A stretch of 64,000 nt of DNA from assembly GCF_009857445.1 (NCBI RefSeq), contig NZ_WWCN01000002.1, positions 1 through 64,000 on the forward strand, given 5' to 3'. Every line of letters starts with the position of its first letter. Position 1 is the first letter of the stretch. The position numbers and the translations under genes are program-made. Source of the DNA: Duganella flavida. GTDB taxonomy: Bacteria; Pseudomonadota; Gammaproteobacteria; Burkholderiales; Burkholderiaceae_D. This document shows positions 34,740 through 43,521 of the stretch, piece by piece. The notes under the pieces were generated by a model. That model did not search any database. It was not told the origin of the DNA and was given only the letters and a program-made list of their open reading frames with translations.

Positions 34740-36018
34740 TCGTGAAGCGCGCGCCGCCCAGCGGCGACGTGTCGACGGTAATCTCGCCGCCGTGCAGCTG
34801 GACCGCGCGCGCGGCTATCGACAGCCCAAGGCCGTAGCCGCCGGCCGCATGGTCTTCGTCGCGTGCGAGGCGGAAGAACGGTTCAAACACCTGCGTGCGC
34901 GCTTCCGGCGGAATGCCGGGGCCATCGTCTTCAATCATGATGATTAGCCGTTCGCTGCGTGTGGCGGTCAGCGTGATGCACGACTGTGCGTACTTGGTGG
35001 CGTTGCCCAACAGGTTGTTGATGGCGCGCGCCAGCAGGCGTGGATCGCCTTGCAGTTCGTTGAGGTCCGGGGCGATGCTGGCGCTGAAGTGCTGCGTTCC
35101 GGGTGGCGTGCAAGCCTGCAGCAGCGGCGCCAGCGCAAACGGCTCGCGCGGCATGGCTTGTGCGTGATCGAGCTGCGTCAGGTTGAGTAGTTCATCGACC
35201 AGCGTTTTCAGTTCGTTGACATCGGTCTCCATTGCGTCGAGCCGCTTGAGCAGCGCTTCGTCGTCGCCGGCATGGCGGTCGCGCAGCAGCTCCATGCCGA
35301 ACTCCAGACGAGCAATAGGCGTGCGCAGTTCGTGCGATACCGAGTGCAGAAGATGCTTGCGCGCCTCCAGTAGCGCGGCGATACGCTCGGCCATGTCGTT
35401 GATGCGGCCCGCCAGCGGCGCTATGCTGGCGCTACTCGTGGCGCCTGCACGTGCAGCGAGGTTGCCGCGTCCGAAATCATCCGCCACGTGTGACAGCGCT
35501 TGCAGGTCGCGCCAGTGTGCGCGCGACCACCAGCCGATCGGCACCAGCAGGAACAGCGCGATGACGGCAAAGCGTATCGCTTCCATGCGCAGCGCGTTGC
35601 CGATATCGATAGGCAGGTGCTGAGCGTGGATTACATCGTCGTCGCTGCCGATATAGCGTGCGCCCTGGGTGTCGACACGGCGGTAGTAAGCCTTGCCGGC
35701 GACATCCATCACCACCTGACCGCGCAGCAGCGCGTCGCGTTGTCCGGAGGGCAGGGCGGGCAGCGCGGCTTGCAGCGGCAGCAGCTCCAGCGTGACGCCG
35801 GAAACTTCGCGCACCTTGTTCAGGCGCGCCAGCCATTCATCGGCAGGCGCCTGGTCGATGTACTGCTCTAGCAGGAAGATCTGGCCGGCCGACTGGCTGC
35901 GTGCGATCTGCTCCAACGGATCGCCGGATAGCAAACGGAAAGTGAAGTAAATGACGCAGCTGGCCAAGGTCATGGCCAGCACTACCAGCACTACAAAGCG
36001 CCAGAAAATCCGGTTCAT
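34726..36018 (-). CDS. RstB-like sensor histidine kinase
   Basis: 430 residues: an N-terminal membrane segment (FWRFVVLVVLAMTLASCVIYFTF), a periplasmic domain to about 160, a second membrane segment (FAVIALFLLVPIGWW), HAMP, an H-box (LLHSVSHELRTPIARLEFGMELL), and N and G boxes (AINNLLGNATKYAQ, IEDDGPGIPPEARTQ). I start at 36018, which overlaps the regulator's stop. The order and the RstA-like partner suggest the RstA/RstB group, which reacts to acid or low Mg in enterics; the signal here is unknown. Confidence 0.85.
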   Translation of the reverse strand: MNRIFWRFVVLVVLAMTLASCVIYFTFRLLSGDPLEQIARSQSAGQIFLLEQYIDQAPADEWLARLNKVREVSGVTLELLPLQAALPALPSGQRDALLRGQVVMDVAGKAYYRRVDTQGARYIGSDDDVIHAQHLPIDIGNALRMEAIRFAVIALFLLVPIGWWSRAHWRDLQALSHVADDFGRGNLAARAGATSSASIAPLAGRINDMAERIAALLEARKHLLHSVSHELRTPIARLEFGMELLRDRHAGDDEALLKRLDAMETDVNELKTLVDELLNLTQLDHAQAMPREPFALAPLLQACTPPGTQHFSASIAPDLNELQGDPRLLARAINNLLGNATKYAQSCITLTATRSERLIIMIEDDGPGIPPEARTQVFEPFFRLARDEDHAAGGYGLGLSIAARAVQLHGGEITVDTSPLGGARFTITFP

Positions 36019-36692
36019 TCCCACGCCGATGGGCTGAATAAATAGCCTTCGCCCCACACGGTCTTGATGCGCTCCGTGCCGCCGTCACCGAATTTGCGCC
36101 GCAGGCGCGAGATGCAGTTGTCGATGCTGCGATCCAGCCCATCGAACTCGATCCCGCGCATCTTGACCAGGATATCGTTGCGTGACATGACTTTGCCGGA
36201 AGCGTCGGCCAGTATCAGGAACAGTTTGAATTCGGCGCTGTTCATCGGCACTTCCTGCGCGCGCCAGAACACGGCGCGATTCTCGCGTGAGATGCGCAGC
36301 TGGCCGATGATGATGTCGCTGCTGGCGGTGCTGCTTCCGCGCCGTTGCAAGGCGCGCAGGCGGGCCAGCAGCACGCGCGGCTGCACCGGCTTGTTGACAT
36401 AATCGTCGGCACCTTGTTCAAGGCCGGAGACTTCGTCGAAGCTGTCTTCGCGCGCGGTGAGGATGAGGATAGGCACGGCGCTCAGTTGGCGCAACTGGCG
36501 ACACACTACCAGGCCGTCGATGCCGGGCAGCGTCAGGTCGAGGATGACGATGTCGGGCTGGGTGTCACGGAAGCGCTCCAGTGCAAGGTCGCCGCGCGCT
36601 ACCACATCGACTTGGTAGTCGTAGCCGTCGAGGTATTCCTTGACCAGCGCGGCCAAGCGCACATCGTCTTCCACCAGCATTACACGCTGCAT
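36015..36692 (-). CDS. RstA-like OmpR-family response regulator
   Basis: 225 residues. The receiver has Asp52 (IVILDLTLPGIDG) and D9/D10. The winged-helix output domain carries VPMNSAEFKLFLILADASG and DRSIDNCISRLRRKFGD...IKTVWGEGYLF. I start at 36692, with AGGAG 5 bp ahead; the longer frame upstream runs through the promoter region. It is translationally coupled to the kinase. A TACA-N6-TACA element lies about 70 bp upstream, consistent with self-control and with control of the divergent barrel gene. Confidence 0.88.
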   Translation of the reverse strand: MQRVMLVEDDVRLAALVKEYLDGYDYQVDVVARGDLALERFRDTQPDIVILDLTLPGIDGLVVCRQLRQLSAVPILILTAREDSFDEVSGLEQGADDYVNKPVQPRVLLARLRALQRRGSSTASSDIIIGQLRISRENRAVFWRAQEVPMNSAEFKLFLILADASGKVMSRNDILVKMRGIEFDGLDRSIDNCISRLRRKFGDGGTERIKTVWGEGYLFSPSAWE

Positions 36693-36759
36693 CGCATCTC
36701 CTGTTTGGAGCACCATTGTAGTGGAGAGTGCGGCGAAAGTGGTATTTTCGACAATCAGG

Positions 36760-36773
36760 TACATCCGCGTACA
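36760..36773. promoter_or_regulatory. Candidate RstA box between regulator and divergent barrel gene
   Basis: TACATCCGCGTACA fits the TACA-N6-TACA core of the enterobacterial RstA box (TACATNTNGTTACA). Further TACA half sites lie at 36781-36784 and 36794-36797. It sits in the 194-bp divergent promoter region. The transfer of the consensus to this group is an assumption. Confidence 0.4.
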
Positions 36774-36886
36774 CTTTTTATACAAATGCGTCCTACAAAT
36801 TGCGGACAATTCAGCGACACATCGCGGCGGATTCCTGCGCGGCGCTTTCTTAAGATGAAGGCTCCACCAATCAACAGGAATTCGAC

Positions 36887-37465
36887 ATGAACAAATTTGT
36901 GTGCAGCACCCTGATCGCTCTTGCCGCCAGTTCGCTGGCGCATGCCGAAGATGCGTATATCGGCGTTGGTATCGGCTCGTTCGGCAAAGGACGCATCAAG
37001 TATTTTGACGACGGCGTCACTACCGAGCGCTATTCGGCCAAGCGTGATCCGGCAGTGACGCTGTTTGCAGGCTACGTGCTGTCGCCATCGTGGGCGCTGG
37101 AAGCTGGCTATCGCGGCATCGGCGACGAGCAATCGTTTGACCTGTTGCAGGGTTACCAGATGAAGACGCGCACGCGCATGGGCTACCTCGCGGCGCGTAA
37201 CACTTGGCAGTTGAGCGAGGACTGGTCGTTGTACGGCAAGGTAGGCGTGGCGCAGGGCCGCTTCAACGCTGGCATTGAAGGCAAGGGCGCGCCGGCGTCG
37301 GAGACGGTGAAGAAGAATGGCCTGTATCTCGGCCTCGGTGCGGCGTACGCGGTCAGCAAGGACGTGTCGCTGCAACTGGAGCTTGAGCACACGGACAAAA
37401 TAAAACAGCAAGGACTGAGCGTGTCGATGGATCGCGTTTCGCTCGGTGTACGCGTCGGTTTTTAA
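36887..37465 (+). CDS. Outer-membrane beta-barrel protein (OmpA/OmpX-like)
   Basis: A 192-residue exported protein with signal peptide (MNKFVCSTLIALAASSLAHA), then eight or so amphipathic strands (YIGVGIGSFGKG..., VTLFAGYVLSPSWALEAGYRGIG...) ending VSLGVRVGF with the terminal Phe. This is the layout of small 8-stranded barrels. It is divergent from the RstA-like gene and just ahead of a MipA/OmpV gene. Regulation by the neighbouring two-component system is likely from position. Confidence 0.8.
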   Translation: MNKFVCSTLIALAASSLAHAEDAYIGVGIGSFGKGRIKYFDDGVTTERYSAKRDPAVTLFAGYVLSPSWALEAGYRGIGDEQSFDLLQGYQMKTRTRMGYLAARNTWQLSEDWSLYGKVGVAQGRFNAGIEGKGAPASETVKKNGLYLGLGAAYAVSKDVSLQLELEHTDKIKQQGLSVSMDRVSLGVRVGF

Positions 37466-37472
37466 GGAATTC

Positions 37473-38234
37473 ATGAACAAGCTACTCCCATTTCTCCTGT
37501 TGCCGCTGTGCGGCGTGGCTGTCGCCGAAGACAGCAGCGTGCCGATGATGCCGGACGGCAGCCGGGATATGTATGTGGGCGTAGCACTTGCGAGCAGCAC
37601 TGCCGCAGCAGCCGGCGAGACTCGCCCGATATTGCTGCGGCCCTTGCTGCAAGTCGAGTGGAGCAATGGTATTTTCGTGTCGGCTAGCGGCGTGGTGGGC
37701 ATGAACTTTTCGCCGTCGGCCGGCGTGGAATATGGGCCGCTGCTGGCCGATAGCAATTCGCGCAATCCTACTGATAACCATCGCCTGCGTGGCTCGCACG
37801 CCATCGACGGCACACTGGATGCGGGCGGCTACTTCAACTACTACCTCGGCGACGATGCGCGGCTGACGTCGCGCCTCATCTACGACACCAGCGCCCACGG
37901 CCTGCGCAGCGAGGTGGGCGTGCAGAAAAGCTGGAGCGGCCTGGCGCCGCATCACACCTTTTCACTGTCGGCTGGCGTATCGTTGGCGAGCGGCTCCGTG
38001 ATGCGCGAGCGTTACGAGGTTTCCCGTGCTGCGGGCGGGCCGCGCGACTACACGCCATCGGGCGGCGTCACTGCGGTCAACGTGGGCGCTAACTGGAACT
38101 GGGCCTTGAGTAGCAAGTGGCTGCTGACCAGCGGCGGGAATGTCACGCGGCTAGGTGCGGAGCCGGCAGCCAGTCCGGTAGTGGAGCGGCGCACCTTCCT
38201 TAATGTGTACAGCGGTTTTGCTTACCGATTCTAA
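37473..38234 (+). CDS. MipA/OmpV-family outer-membrane protein
   Basis: 253 residues: signal peptide (NKLLPFLLLPLCGVAVA), then strands typical of MipA/OmpV (YVGVALASSTAAAAGETRPILLRPLLQVEWSNGIFVSASG, VEYGPLLADSNSR, GGYFNYYLGDDARLTSRLIY) ending VYSGFAYRF. I use ATG 37473, 8 bp after the previous stop, with AAGGA upstream. MipA in E. coli links murein enzymes to the envelope. The next gene starts 2 bp after its stop. Confidence 0.82.
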   Translation: MNKLLPFLLLPLCGVAVAEDSSVPMMPDGSRDMYVGVALASSTAAAAGETRPILLRPLLQVEWSNGIFVSASGVVGMNFSPSAGVEYGPLLADSNSRNPTDNHRLRGSHAIDGTLDAGGYFNYYLGDDARLTSRLIYDTSAHGLRSEVGVQKSWSGLAPHHTFSLSAGVSLASGSVMRERYEVSRAAGGPRDYTPSGGVTAVNVGANWNWALSSKWLLTSGGNVTRLGAEPAASPVVERRTFLNVYSGFAYRF

Positions 38235-38235
38235 T

Positions 38236-38919
38236 ATGCTGCGTATCGCCTTCCTCCTCTGCCTCGTTTTGCTGCCGGCGTTCGCCCGTGCGCAGGAGGA
38301 TGCCGACTGGATCGCGTATCGCGACGCTTACCGGCAAATGATCTGGTTCGAAAAATACGGCAAGCCCAAACAGTTTTTGCAAAATCATTTACGCCTGCAG
38401 CCGCGCGATAAAAACGTTGCGATGGATGGGCTGCGGCTGACGCTCAACAGCAAGACCGCGCAAGTGACGCTGGCGCTGGATGCACTGGGCCGCGCGGTGC
38501 TGCCATTCTCCAAAGCCGCGTATGACGACAATGCGGAGTTGGTGGTCAACCGCAAACCGGGCCAGTTCAAAGCAGGACCGTGGGTGTCTATCGTCACACG
38601 ACCGGACGGCGTCTACGCAGTGGCGGATTTGCGCACGGCGTGCGAACAGCTGCTGGCCTACTTGCGCTACGGCGGCGAGGCACGCGGCAAGAGCTGCGTC
38701 GGCGTGCAGTTCACCTATTTAAAGAACGATGCTGCGCAAGTGCAGTTTCGCGCGGCTGGCGGCGCGACAAGCGTATTGACGGCGAAAGAAGGCCCTGCAT
38801 TCGCGGGCGATGCGATGCAGGGCTTCCGTGTGTTCGCTTATCGCTTCGCGGCGTGGCCGGAGGCGGGCCAGGTTGTCACCAGCGCCACGCCGCTGGCCAT
38901 CGCCGCGCTGCTTGAATAG
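38236..38919 (+). CDS. Exported protein of unknown function (DUF2987-like)
   Basis: 227 residues with a signal peptide (LRIAFLLCLVLLPAFARA). The mature start (WIAYRDAYRQMIWFEKYGKPKQFLQNHLRLQP) resembles DUF2987 proteins. No enzymatic motif is seen. Two Cys (TACEQL, KSCVGV) may pair. It is the third gene of the probable barrel-protein operon controlled by the RstA-like system. Assignment to the family is from memory. Confidence 0.65.
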   Translation: MLRIAFLLCLVLLPAFARAQEDADWIAYRDAYRQMIWFEKYGKPKQFLQNHLRLQPRDKNVAMDGLRLTLNSKTAQVTLALDALGRAVLPFSKAAYDDNAELVVNRKPGQFKAGPWVSIVTRPDGVYAVADLRTACEQLLAYLRYGGEARGKSCVGVQFTYLKNDAAQVQFRAAGGATSVLTAKEGPAFAGDAMQGFRVFAYRFAAWPEAGQVVTSATPLAIAALLE

Positions 38920-39029
38920 GTGCTGGATACAATACGAAACAAATCTGGCGCAGCTTATTGTCGCAGTGTCATGATTCGGTAATAAAAAAAACACATCATT
39001 CCGGCTTCCCTTAACCCAGGTAGCCAGAA

Positions 39030-39575
39030 ATGAAAAAAATTATTTGTGCAGCCCTCCTGCTGGCGGCATTCGCCTCCGCGCATGCCGAGACCTTCAACTT
39101 CTCCTACAGCTTCACCGATGGCCAGGCGGTTACTGGTTCGCTGTCCGGCCATCTGGTCGGCGATCTGCTGGAAGGCGTATCCGATGTCCACGTCAACTTC
39201 AACGGCACCGGCTACAGCGGCGCGCTGGTGGGCGCATCGTGGGACGCAGTGACGCACGACTGGAACACCGCTGCCGGCGCGGTCATCTCCACCAACGCCG
39301 CCAAGAACAACTTCATCTTCGCCGACTCCGATCCACAGCACGCTGCGGACAGCGTCAATAACTACTTCTATTTCGTCACCAGCGCCGACGCGAAGATCGG
39401 CAACCAAGCCTTTGCTGTGAATTACAACACCGGCGACGTCGCGTTCGACCAGCCGACCAACAACGGCACATGGTCGCTGACGGCAGCACCAGTGCCTGAG
39501 CCAAGCAGCATCGCCATGCTGGCCGCAGGCCTTGGCCTGGTGGGCGCGATTGCACGTCGCCGCCAGCAGGCTTGA
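39030..39575 (+). CDS. PEP-CTERM sorting-domain exported protein
   Basis: 181 residues: signal peptide (KKIICAALLLAAFASAHA), a beta-rich body (FNFSYSFTDGQAVTGSLSG...), and the C-terminal tripartite tag VPEPSSIAMLAAGLGLVGAIARRRQ (PEP motif, membrane helix, Arg cluster). Exosortase EpsH/XrtA-type enzymes recognise this tag, usually in exopolysaccharide-producing bacteria. No exosortase is in this window. Its own promoter is expected in the 110 bp before it, but none was clear. Confidence 0.88.
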   Translation: MKKIICAALLLAAFASAHAETFNFSYSFTDGQAVTGSLSGHLVGDLLEGVSDVHVNFNGTGYSGALVGASWDAVTHDWNTAAGAVISTNAAKNNFIFADSDPQHAADSVNNYFYFVTSADAKIGNQAFAVNYNTGDVAFDQPTNNGTWSLTAAPVPEPSSIAMLAAGLGLVGAIARRRQQA

Positions 39576-39606
39576 TCCTTCCACTCACTGACGAAACGGA
39601 ATTCTC

Positions 39607-41745
39607 ATGTTGAAAACGACTCTGATTGCCAGCGCCGTGCTGTCGCTGTGCGCACCGGCTTTCGCTGCGACTGCGCCGGTCACCGTGCGCGGCGTGGTCT
39701 CGGGCACTTACTTCACCGCGCCTGTTATCGCCAATTCGCCGACCAGTAGCGCAGTCTCCGGCACCGTCGCCTCGCTGTACCAGTCGGCCAAGGTGTGCGT
39801 TGACGCCAATGACAACGGCGTGTGCGACGCCGGCGAAACCAGCGTACTAACCAAGGCCGATGGCAGTTTCCTGCTGGCCACCCGCACGCCGGGCGCGCTG
39901 ATCGCGGAAATCTCGACCTCTTCGCTGAACAACGGCAAAGTCGTGACCCAGCGTATGGTGCTGCGCGCACCGGCCGACCAGGTATCGGCTGCGCTGATTA
40001 ATCCGCTGGTGCCGGCCAAGATTGCGATCTCGCCGCTGACCACCGAAATCGCACGCATGATGGACGATGATCGCATCAGCTTTGAATCGGCCAAGAACAA
40101 CCTGGCCACGCGCCTGAACGTCAGCGCTGACGCGCTGCTGAGCGACACCACCGGCGCCAGCGTCGACGTGCTGAAAGAGTCGGTGCTGTTGAGCAGCCGC
40201 TTTGGTTTCGCCGCGAAGATGGTGGACCGCCGCGATGTATCGCCAGCCGCATTGGCTGCCGATCCTAACGCCACCGGCCCTGTCATCACCATGAAGGAAG
40301 CGCAGTTGGCGGTGATGAACCTGGAAGGCATTCCGCGCTACGACCACGTGTTCCTGATCGTGTTGGAGAACAAGGCCACGTCGTCGATCAAGAACTCGAT
40401 CTACGCGCCGCGCATCAACGCCTACCTGAACGCGGGCAACCAGTTCACCAGCTACTACTCGACCGGCAATCCAAGTGAGCCGAATCGCCTGGCCATCGCT
40501 TCCGGCGACGACTTCGGTATCACCGACGACAGCGCGTTTAACTGCTACCCAAGTGGCGCCACTGCCAATGCGATTGAAGACCTGCCGCTGCCACCAGGCG
40601 TGTCGGCTTGCACTAACGCGACCAACCACAATATCAAGAACAAGGCTAACCTGTTCAATGCCCTCAGCAGCAAAGGCATGAACTGGCGCGTATATAGCGA
40701 GTCGAAAAATCCCGGCGCCGACTGGCGCAAGGACGGCACCGCTGATACCACCATCGTCGCGCAGGACTACTTGTACACCGCCAGTGAACCAGTGGGCGCA
40801 ATCGGCACGCCGGGCCTGCAGGTCCGTTTGGCCAGTGCGCTGTATGCGGCCAAGCACAATGGCAGCGTGTTCTTCCAGAACGTACGCAGCTCGCCGGAGT
40901 TCCTGGCGAATAACCGTACCATGGGCGGCGGCCAGTGGGATGAGGCGTTCAAAGCCATCGCACCTGCGGGCTGGAATGCCGATCAATTCGGCGACGACCT
41001 GGCCAGCGGCGATGTCGGCCAGCTGAATATACTGGAACCGGACCAGTGCGACGACATGCACGGTGTGACCCTGGTCGGCACTATGCCGGGCAGCAGCACC
41101 ACCAAGGCGGCCAGTGATTGCTCCGGCAATCCGCTGATCTACCGCGGCGACAAGTACACCGATTACCTGATCAAAAAGATCCAGGCTTCGCCGCTGTGGA
41201 ACAACCCGCAGAAGCGCGTTGCCATCGTGATGATGTTCGACGAAGGTACTGCCACCAGCGGCTTCAATTCGTGCTGCGGCTGGAACACCAGCGGCTCGCC
41301 GTTGGCGCTGGGTCCATTGGTGAAGAACGCGGACGGTTCGGTGTCGAATGAAGTCATCACCAACTACAAGCAGGGTAACAAGGGCCACGGCACCTCAACC
41401 TTTGGCGTGTTGAACAACCAGCCGGCCGCACCGAAAGGCGTGGTTGATAGCGACGCATACAGCCACATCTCGCTGGTGCGCACGCTGCAGGACATGTTCC
41501 AGTTGGCCGATCCTGTGGATGACTGGTCGTACATGAACCGCTCCAAGTACTCGCAGAAGTTCATCGCTGCGAACATCCTGAACCTGCCGGAATATGCGGG
41601 CAGCGCTGATGCACACTTCGATGCGGTGCGTCCGATGAATCACTCGTATGTGATCCCGGCCGGCTACATCCAGAAGAACGGCTACCCGACCATCAAGCAA
41701 GTCGGTCCGGATGCCGACCAGCGTAACGGATGGGCGCTCAAGTAA
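39607..41745 (+). CDS. Secreted phosphoesterase (phospholipase C/acid phosphatase family)
   Basis: 712 residues: signal peptide (LKTTLIASAVLSLCAPAFA), then an N-terminal region of about 220 residues including a carboxypeptidase-like segment (KVCVDANDNGVCDAGETSVLTKADGSFLL). The phosphoesterase domain starts at YDHVFLIVLENKATSSI. Motifs for the metal site are visible in IVMMFDEGTATSG and NKGHGTSTFG, and VRTLQDMFQL marks the family end. It probably releases phosphate outside the cytoplasm. It starts 31 bp after the PEP-CTERM gene and precedes a di-haem peroxidase with 1 bp between. Confidence 0.8.
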   Translation: MLKTTLIASAVLSLCAPAFAATAPVTVRGVVSGTYFTAPVIANSPTSSAVSGTVASLYQSAKVCVDANDNGVCDAGETSVLTKADGSFLLATRTPGALIAEISTSSLNNGKVVTQRMVLRAPADQVSAALINPLVPAKIAISPLTTEIARMMDDDRISFESAKNNLATRLNVSADALLSDTTGASVDVLKESVLLSSRFGFAAKMVDRRDVSPAALAADPNATGPVITMKEAQLAVMNLEGIPRYDHVFLIVLENKATSSIKNSIYAPRINAYLNAGNQFTSYYSTGNPSEPNRLAIASGDDFGITDDSAFNCYPSGATANAIEDLPLPPGVSACTNATNHNIKNKANLFNALSSKGMNWRVYSESKNPGADWRKDGTADTTIVAQDYLYTASEPVGAIGTPGLQVRLASALYAAKHNGSVFFQNVRSSPEFLANNRTMGGGQWDEAFKAIAPAGWNADQFGDDLASGDVGQLNILEPDQCDDMHGVTLVGTMPGSSTTKAASDCSGNPLIYRGDKYTDYLIKKIQASPLWNNPQKRVAIVMMFDEGTATSGFNSCCGWNTSGSPLALGPLVKNADGSVSNEVITNYKQGNKGHGTSTFGVLNNQPAAPKGVVDSDAYSHISLVRTLQDMFQLADPVDDWSYMNRSKYSQKFIAANILNLPEYAGSADAHFDAVRPMNHSYVIPAGYIQKNGYPTIKQVGPDADQRNGWALK

Positions 41746-41746
41746 G

Positions 41747-42931
41747 ATGAAATCAGCACTGATGTTGGTGCTGATTGCGGCGACGGCGCAAGCCGTCGCC
41801 GTACCGGTGGCGACGCCCTTGAGCGCCGCCGCCGAAATCGGCAAACAAATGTTTTTTGATACTTCGTTGTCTGGATCGGGCAAGCTGGCGTGCGCCACCT
41901 GTCATGACCCGGCACACGCACATGCGCCATCGAACAATTTGTCGGTGCAGCTGGGCGGTGCGAAGATGACGACGCATGGTGTGCGCGCGGTGCCATCGCT
42001 GCGCTACCAGGAATACACGCCGCCGTATGCGGATATGCTGGACAACCCGGACGGCATCAGCACGCCGGGACCGGGCGGCGGCTACACGCAGGATGGCCGT
42101 GCCGCGACACTGGCGGAGCAGGCTAGCATCCCGCTGCTGGCGAAGCATGAAATGGCGAATAAGAGTGCGGCCGATGTGGTCCGCAAGATCAAGGCGTCCG
42201 CTTACGCCGACAAGTTCCGCACGGCGTTCGGCGCTGATGCGTTCAAGAGCGACAAGCAGGCCTTCCAGTACGCGCTGGCCGCGCTGCAGGCCTACCAGCT
42301 GGAAGACAACAGCTTCCATCCTTACAGCAGCAAGTACGACCTCTATTCGAGCAACAAGATCGGCGGTGATTTGACGGCGACCGAGATGCGCGGCTTTGCC
42401 GTCTACAGCGATCCAAACAAAGGCAACTGCTTTGCGTGCCACTACAACGGCGCGGGCCTGAACGGCAGCGTCAAACTGTTCACCGACTTTACCTATGCGG
42501 CGATTGGCGTCCCGCGCAACAAGGACATTCCGGCGAACCGCAACGCGAAGTACAGCGACCTTGGTATTTGCGACCGTCCAGACCATCCACGTCCGGCCAG
42601 CGCGCAGTACTGCGGCATGTTCAAGACGCCGACCTTGCGCAACGTTGCCACGCGCTCGGTGTTCTTCCACAACGGTGCGCTGAAATCGTTGAAGGATGTG
42701 ATTCGCTTCTACAACACGCGCGACACGGAACCGGAACGCTGGTATCCGACCGTCAAAGGCGTGGTCCAGAAGTACAACGACCTGCCGCTGCGCTATCGCG
42801 AAAACCTCGACAAGCAAATGCCGCTGGATGGACGCGCGCGTGGCAGCAAGCCTGCCATGACGGAGCAGGAGATGCAGGACCTGGAAGCCTTCCTTAACAC
42901 ATTGACCGATGCAGATTTGGTGAAGAAATGA
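41747..42931 (+). CDS. Di-haem cytochrome c peroxidase family protein (CcpA/MauG-like)
   Basis: 394 residues: signal peptide (KSALMLVLIAATAQAVA) and two haem-binding sites, CATCH (in GSGKLACATCHDPAH) and CFACH (NCFACHYNGAG), as in bacterial di-haem peroxidases. Conserved RNVATRSVFFHNGALKSLKDVIRFYNTRD gives the C-terminal haem region. I choose ATG 41747 after the previous stop; the frame upstream overlaps the phosphoesterase. True peroxidase or MauG-like maturation activity cannot be separated here. Overlaps the next gene by 4 bp. Confidence 0.85.
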   Translation: MKSALMLVLIAATAQAVAVPVATPLSAAAEIGKQMFFDTSLSGSGKLACATCHDPAHAHAPSNNLSVQLGGAKMTTHGVRAVPSLRYQEYTPPYADMLDNPDGISTPGPGGGYTQDGRAATLAEQASIPLLAKHEMANKSAADVVRKIKASAYADKFRTAFGADAFKSDKQAFQYALAALQAYQLEDNSFHPYSSKYDLYSSNKIGGDLTATEMRGFAVYSDPNKGNCFACHYNGAGLNGSVKLFTDFTYAAIGVPRNKDIPANRNAKYSDLGICDRPDHPRPASAQYCGMFKTPTLRNVATRSVFFHNGALKSLKDVIRFYNTRDTEPERWYPTVKGVVQKYNDLPLRYRENLDKQMPLDGRARGSKPAMTEQEMQDLEAFLNTLTDADLVKK

Positions 42932-43521
42932 ATAAAGCAATGATTGCGGCCCTGATGCTGGCCGCTGGTGCTGCGCAAGCCGCGCAGCTACCGAATAAAG
43001 CGATGATGGCAGGCCTGAGCAGCTACCTGTCGCAATATGGTGATGTCTGCGTCGGTAAATTTGACTGGCCGATCGACGTCGCGCCGGGCGATGCTGAAGC
43101 GGGCAGCCGCGATGCCATCCAATTGCCGGTGCTGGCGCAACTTGGGCTGGTAAGCGCCGAAGGCGGCATGACCCAGCGCGGCGAGCAGCAAGTGCCTGTG
43201 GAGCGCTACGCGCTGACGGAGCAAGGCAAGAAGTTCTACCTCAAGCGCGAGACCAAGACCGTGTCGCCGACCGGCGAAACAATCATCCGCACCGGCGACT
43301 TCTGCGTCGGCAAACTCAGTGTCGCCAAGCTGGTGTCGTGGGATGCCGCTACCGGCACCGCCAGTTACACCTACAAATTCGCCGCCGCGCCGTGGATGCG
43401 GGAAGCCTCGGCCCAGCAAGTCTTCCCCATGATCGCCTACATCATAAAAAACGAAGGCCAACTCCAGATGAAGCAACGCCTCCGCTTAGACCACGGCCGC
43501 TGGATCGGCGTGCGCGACTAA
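42928..43521 (+). CDS. Exported protein of unknown function
   Basis: 197 residues with a short signal peptide (NKAMIAALMLAAGAAQA). The body has three Cys-containing spots (GDVCVGKFDW, GDFCVGKLSV) in a pseudo-repeat and ends in WMREASAQQVFPMIAYIIKNEGQLQMKQRLRLDHGRW. No family recognised. Coupled to the peroxidase gene by a 4-bp ATGA overlap, so it is likely made with it. Converges on the M56 gene with no gap between stops. Confidence 0.65.
   Translation: MNKAMIAALMLAAGAAQAAQLPNKAMMAGLSSYLSQYGDVCVGKFDWPIDVAPGDAEAGSRDAIQLPVLAQLGLVSAEGGMTQRGEQQVPVERYALTEQGKKFYLKRETKTVSPTGETIIRTGDFCVGKLSVAKLVSWDAATGTASYTYKFAAAPWMREASAQQVFPMIAYIIKNEGQLQMKQRLRLDHGRWIGVRD

Noticed and set aside
38944..38964. Possible sigma-54 promoter before the PEP-CTERM gene (TGGCGCAGCTTATTGT)
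   Set aside because: The GG and GC elements are not 10 bp apart and the -12 GC is missing, although PEP-CTERM genes are often RpoN-controlled.
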